Shown here: positions 17,129 through 28,532 of the stretch, in pieces
Numbering within the stretch: the first letter of the stretch is position 1
How the letters are laid out: each line of letters begins with the position of its first letter
Source of the DNA: Vibrio ruber DSM 16370
Lineage (GTDB): Bacteria > Pseudomonadota > Gammaproteobacteria > Enterobacterales > Vibrionaceae
Length of the DNA: 64,000 bases
Assembly: GCF_900163965.1 (NCBI RefSeq)
Contig: NZ_FULE01000031.1
Coordinates: forward strand, 248,001 to 312,000
Direction of reading: 5' to 3'
The notes under the pieces: model-generated
Database searches by the model: none
Seen by the model: the letters and a program-made list of their open reading frames with translations, nothing else
Told to the model about the DNA's origin: nothing
Program-made: the position numbers and the translations under genes

Positions 17129-19047
17129 AAAGTGTTGAACTCCTGTTCCATTTGTTCTAGCTGCTCTTGGTATTCCATCCATTGAGACTCAAGTTCCTCA
17201 AGTTCAGATTTACTTTGAGCCTGAAGCGCCAGCACCTGAGTAAGTTTAGCTTTATTCTCTGCATCATACAGGGAAGAATCGCTTAATTGTTGCTCGGTAT
17301 CGTTGAGGGTTAGCTGTAATTTATCGATCTGCTGCTCTAATTGTGTCAGTTTTTTGCGAATTGGTGCCGTTTGCTGACGGAGTTCTGCTGCTTTACGTTT
17401 CTGTTCTTTTTTCGCTGCGGCACTGAATTGACTGTCTTTCGTTGTGGTTTGCTCTTTCTTGTCCTGCTTTTGTTGTTTTTGCTGTTCGGTGAGCCAACGG
17501 TAATAATCATTCAGATCGCCATCGAATGTGGCCACTTTGGCGTCGTGAACCAGATAAAAATCATCGGTGGTGGCCCGAAGCAGATAGCGGTCATGGCTGA
17601 CAATCACCATCGCCCCTTCGTAAGTCTGCAAGGCGAGTGTCAGTGCCTGACGCATATCGAGATCAAGGTGGTTGGTCGGTTCATCCAGTAGCAGTAGGTT
17701 CGGTTTTTGCCAGACGATCAATGCCAAGACGAGTCGCGCTTTTTCGCCACCGGAGAAGGGGGCGACCTTTTCCAGAGCTTTATCACCTTGGAAGCCGAAA
17801 CTACCGAGATAGTCCCGTAATTGTTGTTCGGTATGATGCGGTGCGATTTGCATTAAATGCTGCAAAGGGGTTTCTTCTGGATGAAGCGTTTCCAACTGAT
17901 GCTGGGCAAAATAACCGATTTTGACGCCTTGGGAATAAGTGAGCTGACCACTTTGCGGTTGTAGATCACCTGAAAGTAATTTGATGAGCGTTGATTTCCC
18001 GGCACCATTACGACCCAGCAAACCGATCCGGCTGCCGGGCACCAGATTCAATTTAATCTGGTTGAGAATGGCAACCTGATCGTATCCGGCCGCGACTTCA
18101 TCCATCATCAGTATCGGATTCGGCAGCGCTGCCGGCTCTCTGAATTCAAAACTAAATGGATTGTCCAATTGCGCGGGCAGCACTTTTTCCATCCGTTCCA
18201 GCGCTTTAATCCGACTTTGCGCCTGACGCGCTTTGGAGGCTTTATAACGAAAACGGTCGATATAGCTTTGCATATGAGAAATTTGCTTTTGCTGTTTCTG
18301 ATACATCGCCTGCTGAAGAACCAGTTTTTCTGCTCTTTGATTTTCGAATGACGAATAATTACCGGTGTACTCGTTGAGTTGTTGATTTTCGATATGAATC
18401 ACTCTGCCGACAATCGGGTCGAGAAAATCTCGGTCATGAGAAATCAAGATCAGAGTGCCGGGATAACTCTGGAGCCATCGTTCCAGCCACATGACGGCAT
18501 CCAGATCCAAGTGGTTGGTTGGCTCATCGAGCAGTAATAGGTCAGAACGGCATAGCAGTGCCTGAGCCAGATTCAGACGCATCCGCCAGCCACCTGAAAA
18601 TTGCGTCAAATGCCATTGCATCTGTTCTTGACTGAACCCGAGACCATCGAGCAATTCAGCCGCCCGGGCCCGGATACTGTAGCCACCGATCGTTTCAATA
18701 TGACCATGCAGTTCTGCGACCCGTGTTCCTTCTTCACGTTGCTCAGCTTGCTGCAACTGTTTTTCCAGTAAACGATATTCCCGATCACCATCAATGACAT
18801 ATTCAATGGCACTACGCTCGAGCGCCGGTGTCTCTTGCGCGACCCAGGCTAACTCCCACTGGGCTGGCATATTGAATGAACCGGCATCAACGCTGAGTTC
18901 ATCCTTGAGCAGTGCAAATAGGGTTGACTTACCACAGCCGTTTTTACCGACCAGACCTACTTTGTCTCCCGGATGAATTGTCGCAGATGTTTGTTCTAAC
19001 AGCGGTTTTCCGCCGCGCAATAACTGAATATCAGAAAAGGTAATCAT
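17125..19047 (-). CDS. yheS: ABC-F ATPase YheS
   Basis: A 640-residue soluble protein with two ABC ATPase domains and no membrane segments, as in ABC-F factors that act on the ribosome. Domain 1 has Walker A GLVGKNGCGKST, signature FSGGWRMRLNLAQAL and Walker B LLLLDEPTNHLDLD. Domain 2 has GLLGRNGAGKST, FSGGEKARLVLAL and LLLLDEPTNHLDLD. A charged inter-domain linker and a C-terminal Glu/Gln/Lys coiled coil (about 530-640) are present. First gene of the yheS-TIGR02444-yheT unit. Confidence 0.93.
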   Translation of the reverse strand: MITFSDIQLLRGGKPLLEQTSATIHPGDKVGLVGKNGCGKSTLFALLKDELSVDAGSFNMPAQWELAWVAQETPALERSAIEYVIDGDREYRLLEKQLQQAEQREEGTRVAELHGHIETIGGYSIRARAAELLDGLGFSQEQMQWHLTQFSGGWRMRLNLAQALLCRSDLLLLDEPTNHLDLDAVMWLERWLQSYPGTLILISHDRDFLDPIVGRVIHIENQQLNEYTGNYSSFENQRAEKLVLQQAMYQKQQKQISHMQSYIDRFRYKASKARQAQSRIKALERMEKVLPAQLDNPFSFEFREPAALPNPILMMDEVAAGYDQVAILNQIKLNLVPGSRIGLLGRNGAGKSTLIKLLSGDLQPQSGQLTYSQGVKIGYFAQHQLETLHPEETPLQHLMQIAPHHTEQQLRDYLGSFGFQGDKALEKVAPFSGGEKARLVLALIVWQKPNLLLLDEPTNHLDLDMRQALTLALQTYEGAMVIVSHDRYLLRATTDDFYLVHDAKVATFDGDLNDYYRWLTEQQKQQKQDKKEQTTTKDSQFSAAAKKEQKRKAAELRQQTAPIRKKLTQLEQQIDKLQLTLNDTEQQLSDSSLYDAENKAKLTQVLALQAQSKSELEELESQWMEYQEQLEQMEQEFNTL

Positions 19048-19319
19048 AAAAACTTATCAGGTTGAAACGAACTGCCCGAAATAGTAGGTGGATTGGTGAC
19101 AAATGTCGATGATTAGGCGTGTGTGATTGTCAGCGCTTTGGTCAGGGAGCCAACTGATGAGAGAGCCGTGTCTGCATATTTGACATCTGAATTGTCTGTT
19201 ATTTGAGTTGGTATGGTTCAGCAACGTAAATAATTATTACAGAAATCTGGGGAAGATCCGTACGGAGTGGTTACAATACGTTATGATTCAGGTAAATAGA
19301 CAGAGGAGTGAAGTTAGTC
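19048..19319. other. Divergent promoter region between yheS and kefG
   Basis: About 270 bases drive yheS leftward and kefG rightward. No operator stands out. GAGGAG at 19303 is the kefG ribosome-binding site. Confidence 0.4.
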
Positions 19320-19901
19320 ATGGCAGATACGGTTCCGCTTCCCAAGTGCCCCAAAGTGTTGGTGATCTTTGCTCATCCGGAGCCACAGAGCTCGATTGTG
19401 AATCAGATATTGATTAAAGCGATTGAGTCGCTGGAGAATGTCACCATCCATGATCTTTATGCAACCTACCCGGATTTTTTTATTGATGTTGATGCTGAGC
19501 AAAGTCTGTTGATGGCACATGATGTGATTGTTTTCCAGCATCCGCTCTATATGTATTCTTGTCCCGCATTGTTAAAAGAATGGTTGGATCGGGTCTTATG
19601 CAAAGATTTTGCATTCGGGTCTCAGTGCGCATTGGCCGGTAAAATCTGGCGCAGTGTGATCACCACCGGCGGCAAAAAGACTGCTTTTGGTCATAAGGGA
19701 TATAACAAGTATCCGTTGGATGAAATTCTACAGCCGTTTGAGTTGGTTGCCTCTCTTTGCCGTATGTCATGGTGTGAGCCATTGATCTTATACTGGTCGC
19801 GTAATGTCACTGAAACTGCAAGATACCAACATGCTGATTCTTATCGTCAGTGGCTGAGTGCCCCCGAGATAGTCGGTACTCACAATTCAGAGGAGCAATA
19901 A
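19320..19901 (+). CDS. kefG: Ancillary flavoprotein of the KefB potassium efflux system
   Basis: A 193-residue NAD(P)H quinone-oxidoreductase-like flavodoxin-fold protein. VLVIFAHPEPQSS is the typical N-terminal FMN-phosphate segment, followed by FQHPLYMYSCPALLKEWLDR and TTGGKK. Such subunits are needed for full activity of the adjacent glutathione-gated K+/H+ antiporter. The ATG at 19320 is preferred; a GTG at 19308 overlaps the ribosome-binding site. It ends one base before kefB begins. Confidence 0.88.
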   Translation: MADTVPLPKCPKVLVIFAHPEPQSSIVNQILIKAIESLENVTIHDLYATYPDFFIDVDAEQSLLMAHDVIVFQHPLYMYSCPALLKEWLDRVLCKDFAFGSQCALAGKIWRSVITTGGKKTAFGHKGYNKYPLDEILQPFELVASLCRMSWCEPLILYWSRNVTETARYQHADSYRQWLSAPEIVGTHNSEEQ

Positions 19902-21707
19902 ATGGCAGCATTGACGAATGATTTTTTACAAAGTGGTGCTGTATTTCTGACAGCAGCAGCCATCGCTGTGCCGTTAGCCCAGCGTGCGGGCCTCGGGTCG
20001 GTATTAGGATATCTGTTGGCCGGGGTTGCAATCGGCCCCTGGGGGCTGGGATTAATCAGCGATGTTGAGGCGATTCTGCATTTTGCAGAGTTCGGTGTGG
20101 TTTTATTGCTGTTTGTGATTGGGCTTGAACTGAATCCACGCAAGCTTTGGCAGATGAAATCGCCGATTCTGGGGCTTGGCGGTGCTCAGGTTGTGGTAAC
20201 CAGTGCCGTATTAGCCAGCCTGATCCATTTTTTTGTCGGTAGCTGGCAGGTCAGTCTGGTGATGGGGATGGGGCTCGCTCTTTCTTCGACAGCAATTGCT
20301 TTGCGAGTCATCGAAGAGCAAGAACTGGAGCGCAGTGAAACCGGGCAATCTGGTTTTGCGGTATTGTTATTTCAGGATATTGCCGTGATCCCTATGCTGG
20401 CGCTGTTACCGGTATTAGCCGGGAATTCAGCCGGAGAGTGGATTGATGCTCTCTGGATGCTTTGTGGTATTGTCGGATTGCTGGTCGGCGGCCATTTTCT
20501 GTTGAGCCCGTTATTTCGCTATATCGTGATGAGTGGCGTCCGGGAGTTATTCACTGTAGCAGCATTACTGTTAGTGATTGGGATTGCGTTACTGATGCAA
20601 TCTTTAGGTCTTTCAATGGCATTAGGGACTTTTCTTGCCGGTGTGTTATTGGCGGAGAGTGAGTTTCGCCATGAACTGGAAGTCTCTATCGAGCCATTTA
20701 AAGGGCTATTACTCGGGCTATTCTTTATTGCGATTGGTATGGCCGTTGACTTAGGACTGCTACTCAAAAGTCCGTTACAGATTCTGGCTGCCGTCACATT
20801 ACTGGTATTGATTAAAGGCGGGATTCTCTATTTACTGGCGCGACTGTTCGGAACGCGTGCAAAAGCCCGGAGCAGTATGGCGGCCATTTTGAGTCAGGGG
20901 GGAGAGTTTGCCTTTGTTATCTTCACCGCTGCGCAGTCTGAGGGGTTACTGCAAGCGGATCAGACGTCCTTTTTACTGGTAGTCGTCAGTTTATCGATGG
21001 TGACAACACCACTGTTGCTCAGCATTCAGAAACGTTGGTTTGCCCGGGAGTTTAACTCTGCGGATGACTTAACGGTTGATGTCGAAAATAATGATCCGAG
21101 AGTCATTATTGCCGGGTTCGGGCGGTTTGGACAGATAGTGGGACGTTTGCTGTTTGCCAATAAAATCAAAGTGACTATTCTTGAAAGTGATGCGAGTCAA
21201 ATCAAACTGTTGCGCAAATATGGCTATCAGGTTTTTTACGGTGATGCGACCAACTTGGAATTACTCCGGGCTGCCGGGGCTGAAGATGCTGAAGCAGTTG
21301 TGGTATGTACCGATGATCCGGATGAGGTGATGGCAATTGTGACGTTATGTCAGAATCACTTCCCGAAATTGAAAATTTTAGCGCGGGCGCGCAGCCGGGT
21401 TGAAGCTTATCAGTTACTCAACCATGGTGTACCGCACTTCTCGCGGGAAACATTTTTGGGCGCGCTGGATCTGGGGCGGCAAACATTGGTTGAATTAGGG
21501 ATGCATCCCTATCAGGCAAAACGAGCTGAATCACATTTTTGTCGTTTAGATAATGCAATGCTGGAAGAGCTGTTGCCAATGCATAATGAAGGTAAGCAAC
21601 TGTCGTTGCGTGCCAAAGAGACCCGGCAAGAGTTGGAAGAAATATTTGGGCGCGAGATGGAGAAAGATCATCAAGCTCGTGATTTTTGGGAAAGAGATCA
21701 GGATTGA
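19902..21707 (+). CDS. kefB: Glutathione-regulated potassium-efflux antiporter KefB
   Basis: A 601-residue inner-membrane CPA2 antiporter that lets out K+ when glutathione adducts signal electrophile stress. The N-terminal 380 residues carry about a dozen membrane segments with the family motifs GYLLAGVAIGPWGLG and FQDIAVIPMLALLPVLAG. A cytoplasmic RCK/TrkA-N domain follows (VIIAGFGRFGQIVGRLL, about 402-520), then a charged tail. The ribosome-binding site GAGGAG lies in the end of kefG. Coupled tightly to kefG and yheV. Confidence 0.93.
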   Translation: MAALTNDFLQSGAVFLTAAAIAVPLAQRAGLGSVLGYLLAGVAIGPWGLGLISDVEAILHFAEFGVVLLLFVIGLELNPRKLWQMKSPILGLGGAQVVVTSAVLASLIHFFVGSWQVSLVMGMGLALSSTAIALRVIEEQELERSETGQSGFAVLLFQDIAVIPMLALLPVLAGNSAGEWIDALWMLCGIVGLLVGGHFLLSPLFRYIVMSGVRELFTVAALLLVIGIALLMQSLGLSMALGTFLAGVLLAESEFRHELEVSIEPFKGLLLGLFFIAIGMAVDLGLLLKSPLQILAAVTLLVLIKGGILYLLARLFGTRAKARSSMAAILSQGGEFAFVIFTAAQSEGLLQADQTSFLLVVVSLSMVTTPLLLSIQKRWFAREFNSADDLTVDVENNDPRVIIAGFGRFGQIVGRLLFANKIKVTILESDASQIKLLRKYGYQVFYGDATNLELLRAAGAEDAEAVVVCTDDPDEVMAIVTLCQNHFPKLKILARARSRVEAYQLLNHGVPHFSRETFLGALDLGRQTLVELGMHPYQAKRAESHFCRLDNAMLEELLPMHNEGKQLSLRAKETRQELEEIFGREMEKDHQARDFWERDQD

Positions 21708-21710
21708 TTT

Positions 21711-21911
21711 GTGCGAATAAAGAAACGTTTTATTGCCGGAGCCAGTTGTCCGCAGTGTCATACTGCCGATGCTCTTCGCTGGTGGGAAGAGAATCATGTT
21801 GAGCATGTCGAATGTGTGGAATGTGATTATACAGAACAGCGAACGCCACGTTCTGTTGAACAAACTTCTCATGCAGAAGAAACGATGATTGGCATTTTTA
21901 AACCGGACTAA
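21711..21911 (+). CDS. yheV: YheV family putative zinc ribbon protein
   Basis: A 66-residue protein with two CxxC pairs (CPQC and CVEC) forming a likely zinc ribbon. It matches the YheV/DUF2387 family, with the conserved opening RKRFIAGA-like (here KKRFIAGASCP) and the C-terminal IGIFKP. The start codon is GTG, three bases after the kefB stop. Function unknown; the kefG-kefB-yheV-slyD order is the same as in E. coli. Confidence 0.88.
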   Translation: MRIKKRFIAGASCPQCHTADALRWWEENHVEHVECVECDYTEQRTPRSVEQTSHAEETMIGIFKPD

Positions 21912-22032
21912 TTGAGGTTTACGAGAGACTTCTTCATAATATTGTTCAGTTCTCCAAGGATTTCGAATCACTTGGACAGATGCAACACGGTCACAATAGG
22001 TGACAAAATACACTCGATGCCTTGGAGCGTTT

Positions 22033-22566
22033 ATGAAAATTGAAAAGAATGTTGTGGTGAGTTTAGCGTACCAACTCAAACTGGAAGACGGAGTTGTCGC
22101 TGATCAGTCAACCGCTGATGCCCCGCTTGATTACTTGCATGGTCACCACAACCTGATTGTCGGCCTAGAGCGTGAACTTGAAGGTAAAGTTGCTGGTGAT
22201 AAATTTACCGCAACAGTTGCACCTGAAGACGCATACGGCCAATACAATGATGACTTGGTACAGCGTGTTCCGGCTGATGTTTTTCATGGTGTCGATCAAC
22301 TCGAAGCGGGAATGCGTTTTCTGGCTGAAACGGATCAAGGCCAAATCCCGGTTGAGATTACCGAAGTTGACGGTGATGAAGTCGTGGTTGATGGTAACCA
22401 CATGCTGGCCGGTCAAACACTGACGTTTGATGTTGAGGTTGTCGCGGTTCGAGCTGCAACAGAAGAAGAGGTTGCTCATGGACATATTCATCAAGGCGGT
22501 GGCTGTGGACATGATCACGGTGAAGAAGGGAGCTGTGACGGCAATGGCGGGTGTGGCTGCCATTAA
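22033..22566 (+). CDS. slyD: FKBP-type peptidyl-prolyl isomerase and metallochaperone SlyD
   Basis: A 177-residue prolyl isomerase/chaperone. The FKBP domain (1-70 and 130-150) is interrupted by the chaperone insert-in-flap region. The tail from about 150 is rich in His, Cys and Gly (GGGCGHDHGEEG, then GGCGCH), which in the family binds nickel and other metals for hydrogenase maturation. The start at 22033 has a GGAG site and the family opening MKIEKNVVVSL; an upstream in-frame ATG lacks both. Confidence 0.93.
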   Translation: MKIEKNVVVSLAYQLKLEDGVVADQSTADAPLDYLHGHHNLIVGLERELEGKVAGDKFTATVAPEDAYGQYNDDLVQRVPADVFHGVDQLEAGMRFLAETDQGQIPVEITEVDGDEVVVDGNHMLAGQTLTFDVEVVAVRAATEEEVAHGHIHQGGGCGHDHGEEGSCDGNGGCGCH

Positions 22567-22598
22567 TTGTCCTGATTCGTTTCACTGAATCTAGATGG

Positions 22599-22630
22599 AA
22601 ACACCTGCCGTTTTGTGCAGGTGTTTTTTT
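22599..22630 (+). terminator. Rho-independent terminator of slyD
   Basis: AAACACCTGC / GCAGGTGTTT with an eight-base loop runs into a T tract. It ends 20 bases before the next start codon. Confidence 0.9.
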
Positions 22631-22650
22631 ATGGCCTGACGGGGATATAT

Positions 22651-23595
22651 ATGAATAAACCTTTTGCGATTGCAATCCATGGCGGCGCTGGCACGATTTT
22701 GCATGCCCAAATGACGGATGAAATACAGCGAGCGATAGAACAGGCGTTGGATCAAGCGGTTTCTCAGAGCCATCAGTTACTGGCGCAAGGTGGGAGTGCT
22801 GTCGATGCAGTTGTTTGTGCGGTCAGAATTCTTGAAGACTCTCCTCATTTTAATGCCGGGAAAGGTTCTGTTCTGACAGCGAAAGAAATGGTCGAGATGG
22901 ATGCAGCCGTGATGAGTGGTGAACATCGACAAGTCGGGTCGGTTGCCGGGGTGCGTCATATCAAAAACCCAGTGCAACTGGCTAAAGATGTGATGCAGCA
23001 GAGTGAGCATGTCATGTTAATTGGTGAAGGGGCGGAAGAATTTGCTGCAAAGCTTGGTTATGACTATACCGAGCAGGATTACTTTTTTACCGACAGACGT
23101 TACGAGCAACTGTTAGCCATGAAAGCAGAAGGGACGACGGCACTTTCGGAGTCTCGCTATCCCGATGATCATAAATTTGGCACTGTCGGTGCCGTTGCAT
23201 TGGATCAGGATGGCAACCTTGCTGCTGCAACCAGTACCGGTGGCATCACCAATAAACAGTTTGGGCGAGTCGGGGATTCTCCGATTATCGGTGCCGGGAC
23301 TTATGCAGAAAATCATAATGTTGCGATATCCGCAACCGGTATGGGAGAAGCCTTTATTCGTTGTTGTGTTGCCAGTGATATTGCTGCACGAATGCGTTAC
23401 TTACGGGAAGATGTACATACAGCTTGCACTGCGGTCATTCAAGGTGAGGTGAAAAACTTGGGCGGAGAAGGTGGCGTGATTGCAATTGACCGGTCTGGCG
23501 AGATTCATTTTGGCATGAACTGTGAGGGTATGTATCGGAGTTGTATCGACATTCATGGCAAAAAACAGATCAAAATTTACGCGGATGAGGTGTAA
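22651..23595 (+). CDS. iaaA: Isoaspartyl peptidase / L-asparaginase (plant-type)
   Basis: A 314-residue Ntn-hydrolase that removes beta-aspartyl residues from dipeptides and hydrolyses asparagine. It opens FAIAIHGGAGTI. The autocleavage site and nucleophile is Thr178 in HKFGTVGAVA, close to the position in the E. coli enzyme (Thr179). STGGITNK and GDSPIIGAGTYA are substrate-binding segments. The start follows the slyD terminator, so the upstream in-frame codons inside the hairpin are rejected. Confidence 0.9.
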   Translation: MNKPFAIAIHGGAGTILHAQMTDEIQRAIEQALDQAVSQSHQLLAQGGSAVDAVVCAVRILEDSPHFNAGKGSVLTAKEMVEMDAAVMSGEHRQVGSVAGVRHIKNPVQLAKDVMQQSEHVMLIGEGAEEFAAKLGYDYTEQDYFFTDRRYEQLLAMKAEGTTALSESRYPDDHKFGTVGAVALDQDGNLAAATSTGGITNKQFGRVGDSPIIGAGTYAENHNVAISATGMGEAFIRCCVASDIAARMRYLREDVHTACTAVIQGEVKNLGGEGGVIAIDRSGEIHFGMNCEGMYRSCIDIHGKKQIKIYADEV

Positions 23596-23606
23596 GTCGA
23601 CATTTT

Positions 23607-23622
23607 ACGCAAACGATTTCTT
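23607..23622 (+). promoter_or_regulatory. PurR operator upstream of purA
   Basis: ACGCAAACGATTTCTT matches every fixed position of the PurR consensus (ANGCAANCGNTTNCNT). It lies 121 bases before the purA start and just after the iaaA stop, so purine repression of purA is the natural reading. Confidence 0.8.
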
Positions 23623-23721
23623 TTTGATTCTAAAATCGAACAAAAAGCGTTTTTTTATGAATTTTTTATGCTTAAAAAATGACTGCATCATCCCACATTC
23701 GGTGGTAGAATCCATTTTTAA

Positions 23722-25044
<1,323 letters not shown>

Positions 25045-25066
25045 GCCTATACGACTTGATTGTCAG

Positions 25067-25092
25067 AGCCGGTCTTTAATGACCGGCTTTTT
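25067..25092 (+). terminator. Rho-independent terminator of purA
   Basis: AGCCGGTC / GACCGGCT with a six-base loop is followed by TTTT, and a second T run lies just beyond. Confidence 0.9.
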
Positions 25093-25153
25093 GCTTTTTT
25101 GGGGATTGTTATGTACAGTTGTGTTGTGCAAAAAATCAACAACAACTTTCTCC

Positions 25154-25180
25154 TAAAGTCATTTGTTCGTCTGCCGATAC
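25154..25180 (+). promoter_or_regulatory. Sigma-28 (FliA) promoter of motX
   Basis: TAAAGTCA, an 11-base spacer, then GCCGATAC. This is close to the flagellar sigma-28 consensus TAAAGTTT-N11-GCCGATAA, with the spacer exactly as expected. It lies 65 bases before motX. Confidence 0.8.
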
Positions 25181-25244
25181 GGTATTTAAGCCCTAGCCAA
25201 AGTGGGTGATATTGTTAAGCGATCGTTCAAAAAAGAGTATGTAT

Positions 25245-25880
25245 ATGAGGCTACTAAGCGTAGCAGCTTCGTTGTTAATGATGATGTTGAGCGTTTCAGT
25301 CAATGCCACTGTCGCTGATGTCGGGCCGCCAGTCCAAATTTATTCCGAAGCTGAGTTAATTCAACTGATCGAACAGAATAAGCATCTGGAGCGAGTGAAA
25401 GCTGATAAATGTCAGCTCGTTGAAGATATCGTTGCCCGGGCTACGCGGATCAATTTACCATCGTATGAATTCTTGTATGGCGATATGTTGGCATGGGGCG
25501 TGTGTGTCGAACAGGACGCTGAACTGGGTTTATATTATATGGAAGCTGCAGCCAGTCAGGGATTGCCGACAGCGCTTGAGCAGCTAGGTCGCTATTACGC
25601 TGAAGGTGTGCTGGTTCAGCAAGATCGTGAACGTGCCATTGTGTATCTGAGAGAAGCTTCCGCAATGGGCAATTTGAAAGCCCGCGTGAAACTGGCTGAG
25701 TTGTTACTCCGGGATTATGGCAGTCCACTTGATTATGAAGATGCTTATCGATGGCTCTATCATTCTGTCACGGCTGATACACGTATGCACAAACGTATTG
25801 CGATGTTGCGTCAGGGGCTTGAACAGCGGATGCCTGAGAATATTATCGCTCGTGCGAAAATGAGAGAAACGCTGTGGTAG
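25245..25880 (+). CDS. motX: Sodium-driven polar flagellar motor protein MotX
   Basis: A 211-residue periplasmic protein, the length known for Vibrio MotX. It has a signal peptide (MRLLSVAASLLMMMLSVSVN, then AT) and Sel1/TPR-like repeats in the C-terminal two thirds (AELGLYYMEAAASQGLPTAL, ERAIVYLREASAMGNLKARV). MotX joins MotY in the T-ring that holds the PomAB stator around the basal body. The ATG at 25245 is favoured over 25239 because of spacing to AAGAG. The purA-motX order matches Vibrio cholerae. Confidence 0.92.
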   Translation: MRLLSVAASLLMMMLSVSVNATVADVGPPVQIYSEAELIQLIEQNKHLERVKADKCQLVEDIVARATRINLPSYEFLYGDMLAWGVCVEQDAELGLYYMEAAASQGLPTALEQLGRYYAEGVLVQQDRERAIVYLREASAMGNLKARVKLAELLLRDYGSPLDYEDAYRWLYHSVTADTRMHKRIAMLRQGLEQRMPENIIARAKMRETLW

Positions 25881-26077
25881 CACACGGTATCGTGATGCGT
25901 TCGTTTCTGTTACAATTGATTGAAACTTCCTTAGTTTAACCGCCTGATTTTTGAAGAAATCACAACTTCCCGCTAATATATCTTCAATAAGCTACATTCA
26001 TGCTTTCTGGATCATCATTTAAACATGGTTGATTCAGAAAGTATTTTAAGAGATTACCTTCTTCCTTAGGACGACTT

Positions 26078-28522
26078 ATGTCTGACACTACTCAAAATGA
26101 TCCGTTTGCTGATCGTGAAGCAAATAACTATGACAATCCGATTCCCAGCCGCGAGTTTATTTTAGAATTTCTGGCTCAGGCGAATGTTCCGATGAATCGC
26201 AATGACCTGTTCGAAGTGCTACACCTTTCAGGTGAAGAGCAATACGAAGGATTACGAAGACGTCTGAGAGCCATGGAAAGAGACGGGCAACTGGTCTTCA
26301 CGCGCCGCCAATGCTATGCACTGCCGGAAAAACTGGAAATGATTAAAGGATATGTCATTGGTCATAAAGATGGATACGGTTGGCTCAGACCTGAGGGAAC
26401 TCGGGGTAAAGACGAAGATATCGTACTGCCACATCACCAGATGAGAACACTAATTCATGGAGATTATGTTCTGATTCAACCGAATGGCACCGATAAGCGA
26501 GGTCGGAAAGAAGGTCGTCTGGTCAGGATTTTAGAGGAAAGAAACAGCCAGATTGTGGGACGGTTTTTCTTTGAGCATGGCTATTCTTATGTCGTCCCCG
26601 ATGACTCCCGGATTAGTCATGATATTTTGATTCCCAATGAGGCGCGTGCTGGTGCGCGAATGGGAAATGTTGTCGTAATAGAGATTACGGATCGGGGGAG
26701 TCGCTCCCGTGGCATGATGGGACAGGTGGTTGAGGTGCTTGGTGAAAATATGGCACCGGGGATGGAGACCCAGATTGCAATTCGGACACATCAGATTCCT
26801 CATGAGTGGCCTGAAGCTGTTGAACAACAAGTGAAGTTGTTTAGTGAACAAGTGCCGGAAGAGGCGAAACAGGGGCGCGTCGATCTGAGAGCATTGCCGC
26901 TAGTCACCATTGATGGTGAAGATGCCCGAGATTTTGATGATGCCGTTTATTGTGAAGCGAAAAGCGGTGGTGGCTGGCGTCTCTGGGTGGCGATTGCCGA
27001 TGTGAGTTATTATGTCAGAACCGACTCTGCACTGGATAAAGAAGCGATTAATCGGGGGAACTCCGTTTACTTTCCGTCTCAGGTTGTGCCAATGCTACCC
27101 GAGGTGTTATCAAATGGCCTCTGTTCTCTCAACCCCCAAGTTGATCGGCTTTGTATGGTCTGTGAGATGACAATCTCATCGACGGGAAAACTTTCAGGTT
27201 ATAAGCATTATGAAGCGGTGATGAATTCACACGCGCGGCTGACCTATAACAAAGTGGCCGCAATTTTAGCCGGTGATGAGGAGCTTCGTCAGCGTTATGA
27301 ACCGTTAGTCCCCCATCTGGAAGAATTATACCGGATGTATCAGGTTCTGAAAGGTGAGAGAGAAAACCGGGGGGCGATTGAATTTGAAACGGTCGAAACG
27401 AAGTTTATTTTTAATGCTCAGCGGAAAATTGAACGGATCGAACCATTAGTCCGTAACGATGCACACAAAATCATCGAAGAATGTATGATTTTGGCGAATA
27501 TCGCTTCTGCGTCGCTGGTTGAAAAAATGAAAGAGCCCGCCCTATACCGTATTCATGAAACCCCGGGAGAAGAACGGTTGATGGGATTCCGGGATTTTCT
27601 CGGAGAACTGGGACTAAACCTGACCGGCGGACTGGCACCGACGCCGACCGATTATGCGCACTTGATGAAACAAGTTGCGAACCGGCCTGATCATGAGTTG
27701 ATCCAGACGATGTTGCTCCGTTCGATGAAGCAAGCGGTATATAATCCCGATAATTGCGGTCACTTTGGGTTAGCCTTAAAGCGTTATGCCCACTTTACCT
27801 CCCCGATTCGGCGTTATCCCGATCTCCTGTTACACCGGGCAATCAAGTACCTGATTGCTAAACAGCAGGGGACGAATCAAGATCGTTGGACGCCAACAGG
27901 AGGCTATCACTATTCATTCGATGAGATGGACTATTACGGTGAGCAGTGTTCAATGACGGAGCGGCGAGCCGATGATGCAACACGGGATGTTTCCGATTGG
28001 CTGAAATGTGAGTACATGCAGGATCATGTCGGTGAAGTGTTAGATGGCGTGATTGCCAATGTCACTGGTTTTGGATTTTTTGTCCGTCTCACCGAACTAC
28101 ATATTGATGGCTTGGTACATATCTCTAGCTTAGCCAATGATTACTATCAGTATGATCCGATGGGACAACGTCTGATTGGTGAAAGCTTCGGTCTGATTTA
28201 CCGTTTAGGCGATTCGGTTAAAGTGAAAGTTCAGGCTGTTAATCTGGATGAACGTCATATTGACTTTGAATTAGTCGAGACAAGTCGTAAGCTACGCGGT
28301 GAAGGGAAGACAGCCAAGAAACGTGAGGCTGAAGCAAAACAAGGGAAGAAAGGAACATCGCGTCGTCGGGGGAAAGCAACACCGGCTATTGAACCGGTGA
28401 AAAATCCTCATGATGGGAATGACCAGAATAATAAGACGGCTAAAAAGAAAAGTAAGTCGGAGAAGGTCCGTAAGAAAAAATCGCGTCAGCGTAAAGCGAA
28501 ATCAGCCAAAACTGATAAATAA
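26078..28522 (+). CDS. rnr: Ribonuclease R
   Basis: An 814-residue 3'-5' exoribonuclease that degrades structured RNA and takes part in rRNA and tmRNA quality control. From the N-terminus: a helix-turn-helix region (about 20-90), cold-shock domains, the RNB catalytic core with [10 protein letters not shown] (279-288) carrying the metal-binding aspartates, an S1 domain (about 645-730: [15 protein letters not shown]), and a Lys/Arg-rich tail of about 80 residues. It is followed after ten bases by rlmB, as in E. coli. Confidence 0.95.
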   Translation: MSDTTQNDPFADREANNYDNPIPSREFILEFLAQANVPMNRNDLFEVLHLSGEEQYEGLRRRLRAMERDGQLVFTRRQCYALPEKLEMIKGYVIGHKDGYGWLRPEGTRGKDEDIVLPHHQMRTLIHGDYVLIQPNGTDKRGRKEGRLVRILEERNSQIVGRFFFEHGYSYVVPDDSRISHDILIPNEARAGARMGNVVVIEITDRGSRSRGMMGQVVEVLGENMAPGMETQIAIRTHQIPHEWPEAVEQQVKLFSEQVPEEAKQGRVDLRALPLVTIDGEDARDFDDAVYCEAKSGGGWRLWVAIADVSYYVRTDSALDKEAINRGNSVYFPSQVVPMLPEVLSNGLCSLNPQVDRLCMVCEMTISSTGKLSGYKHYEAVMNSHARLTYNKVAAILAGDEELRQRYEPLVPHLEELYRMYQVLKGERENRGAIEFETVETKFIFNAQRKIERIEPLVRNDAHKIIEECMILANIASASLVEKMKEPALYRIHETPGEERLMGFRDFLGELGLNLTGGLAPTPTDYAHLMKQVANRPDHELIQTMLLRSMKQAVYNPDNCGHFGLALKRYAHFTSPIRRYPDLLLHRAIKYLIAKQQGTNQDRWTPTGGYHYSFDEMDYYGEQCSMTERRADDATRDVSDWLKCEYMQDHVGEVLDGVIANVTGFGFFVRLTELHIDGLVHISSLANDYYQYDPMGQRLIGESFGLIYRLGDSVKVKVQAVNLDERHIDFELVETSRKLRGEGKTAKKREAEAKQGKKGTSRRRGKATPAIEPVKNPHDGNDQNNKTAKKKSKSEKVRKKKSRQRKAKSAKTDK

Positions 28523-28532
28523 TAGGTAACAA

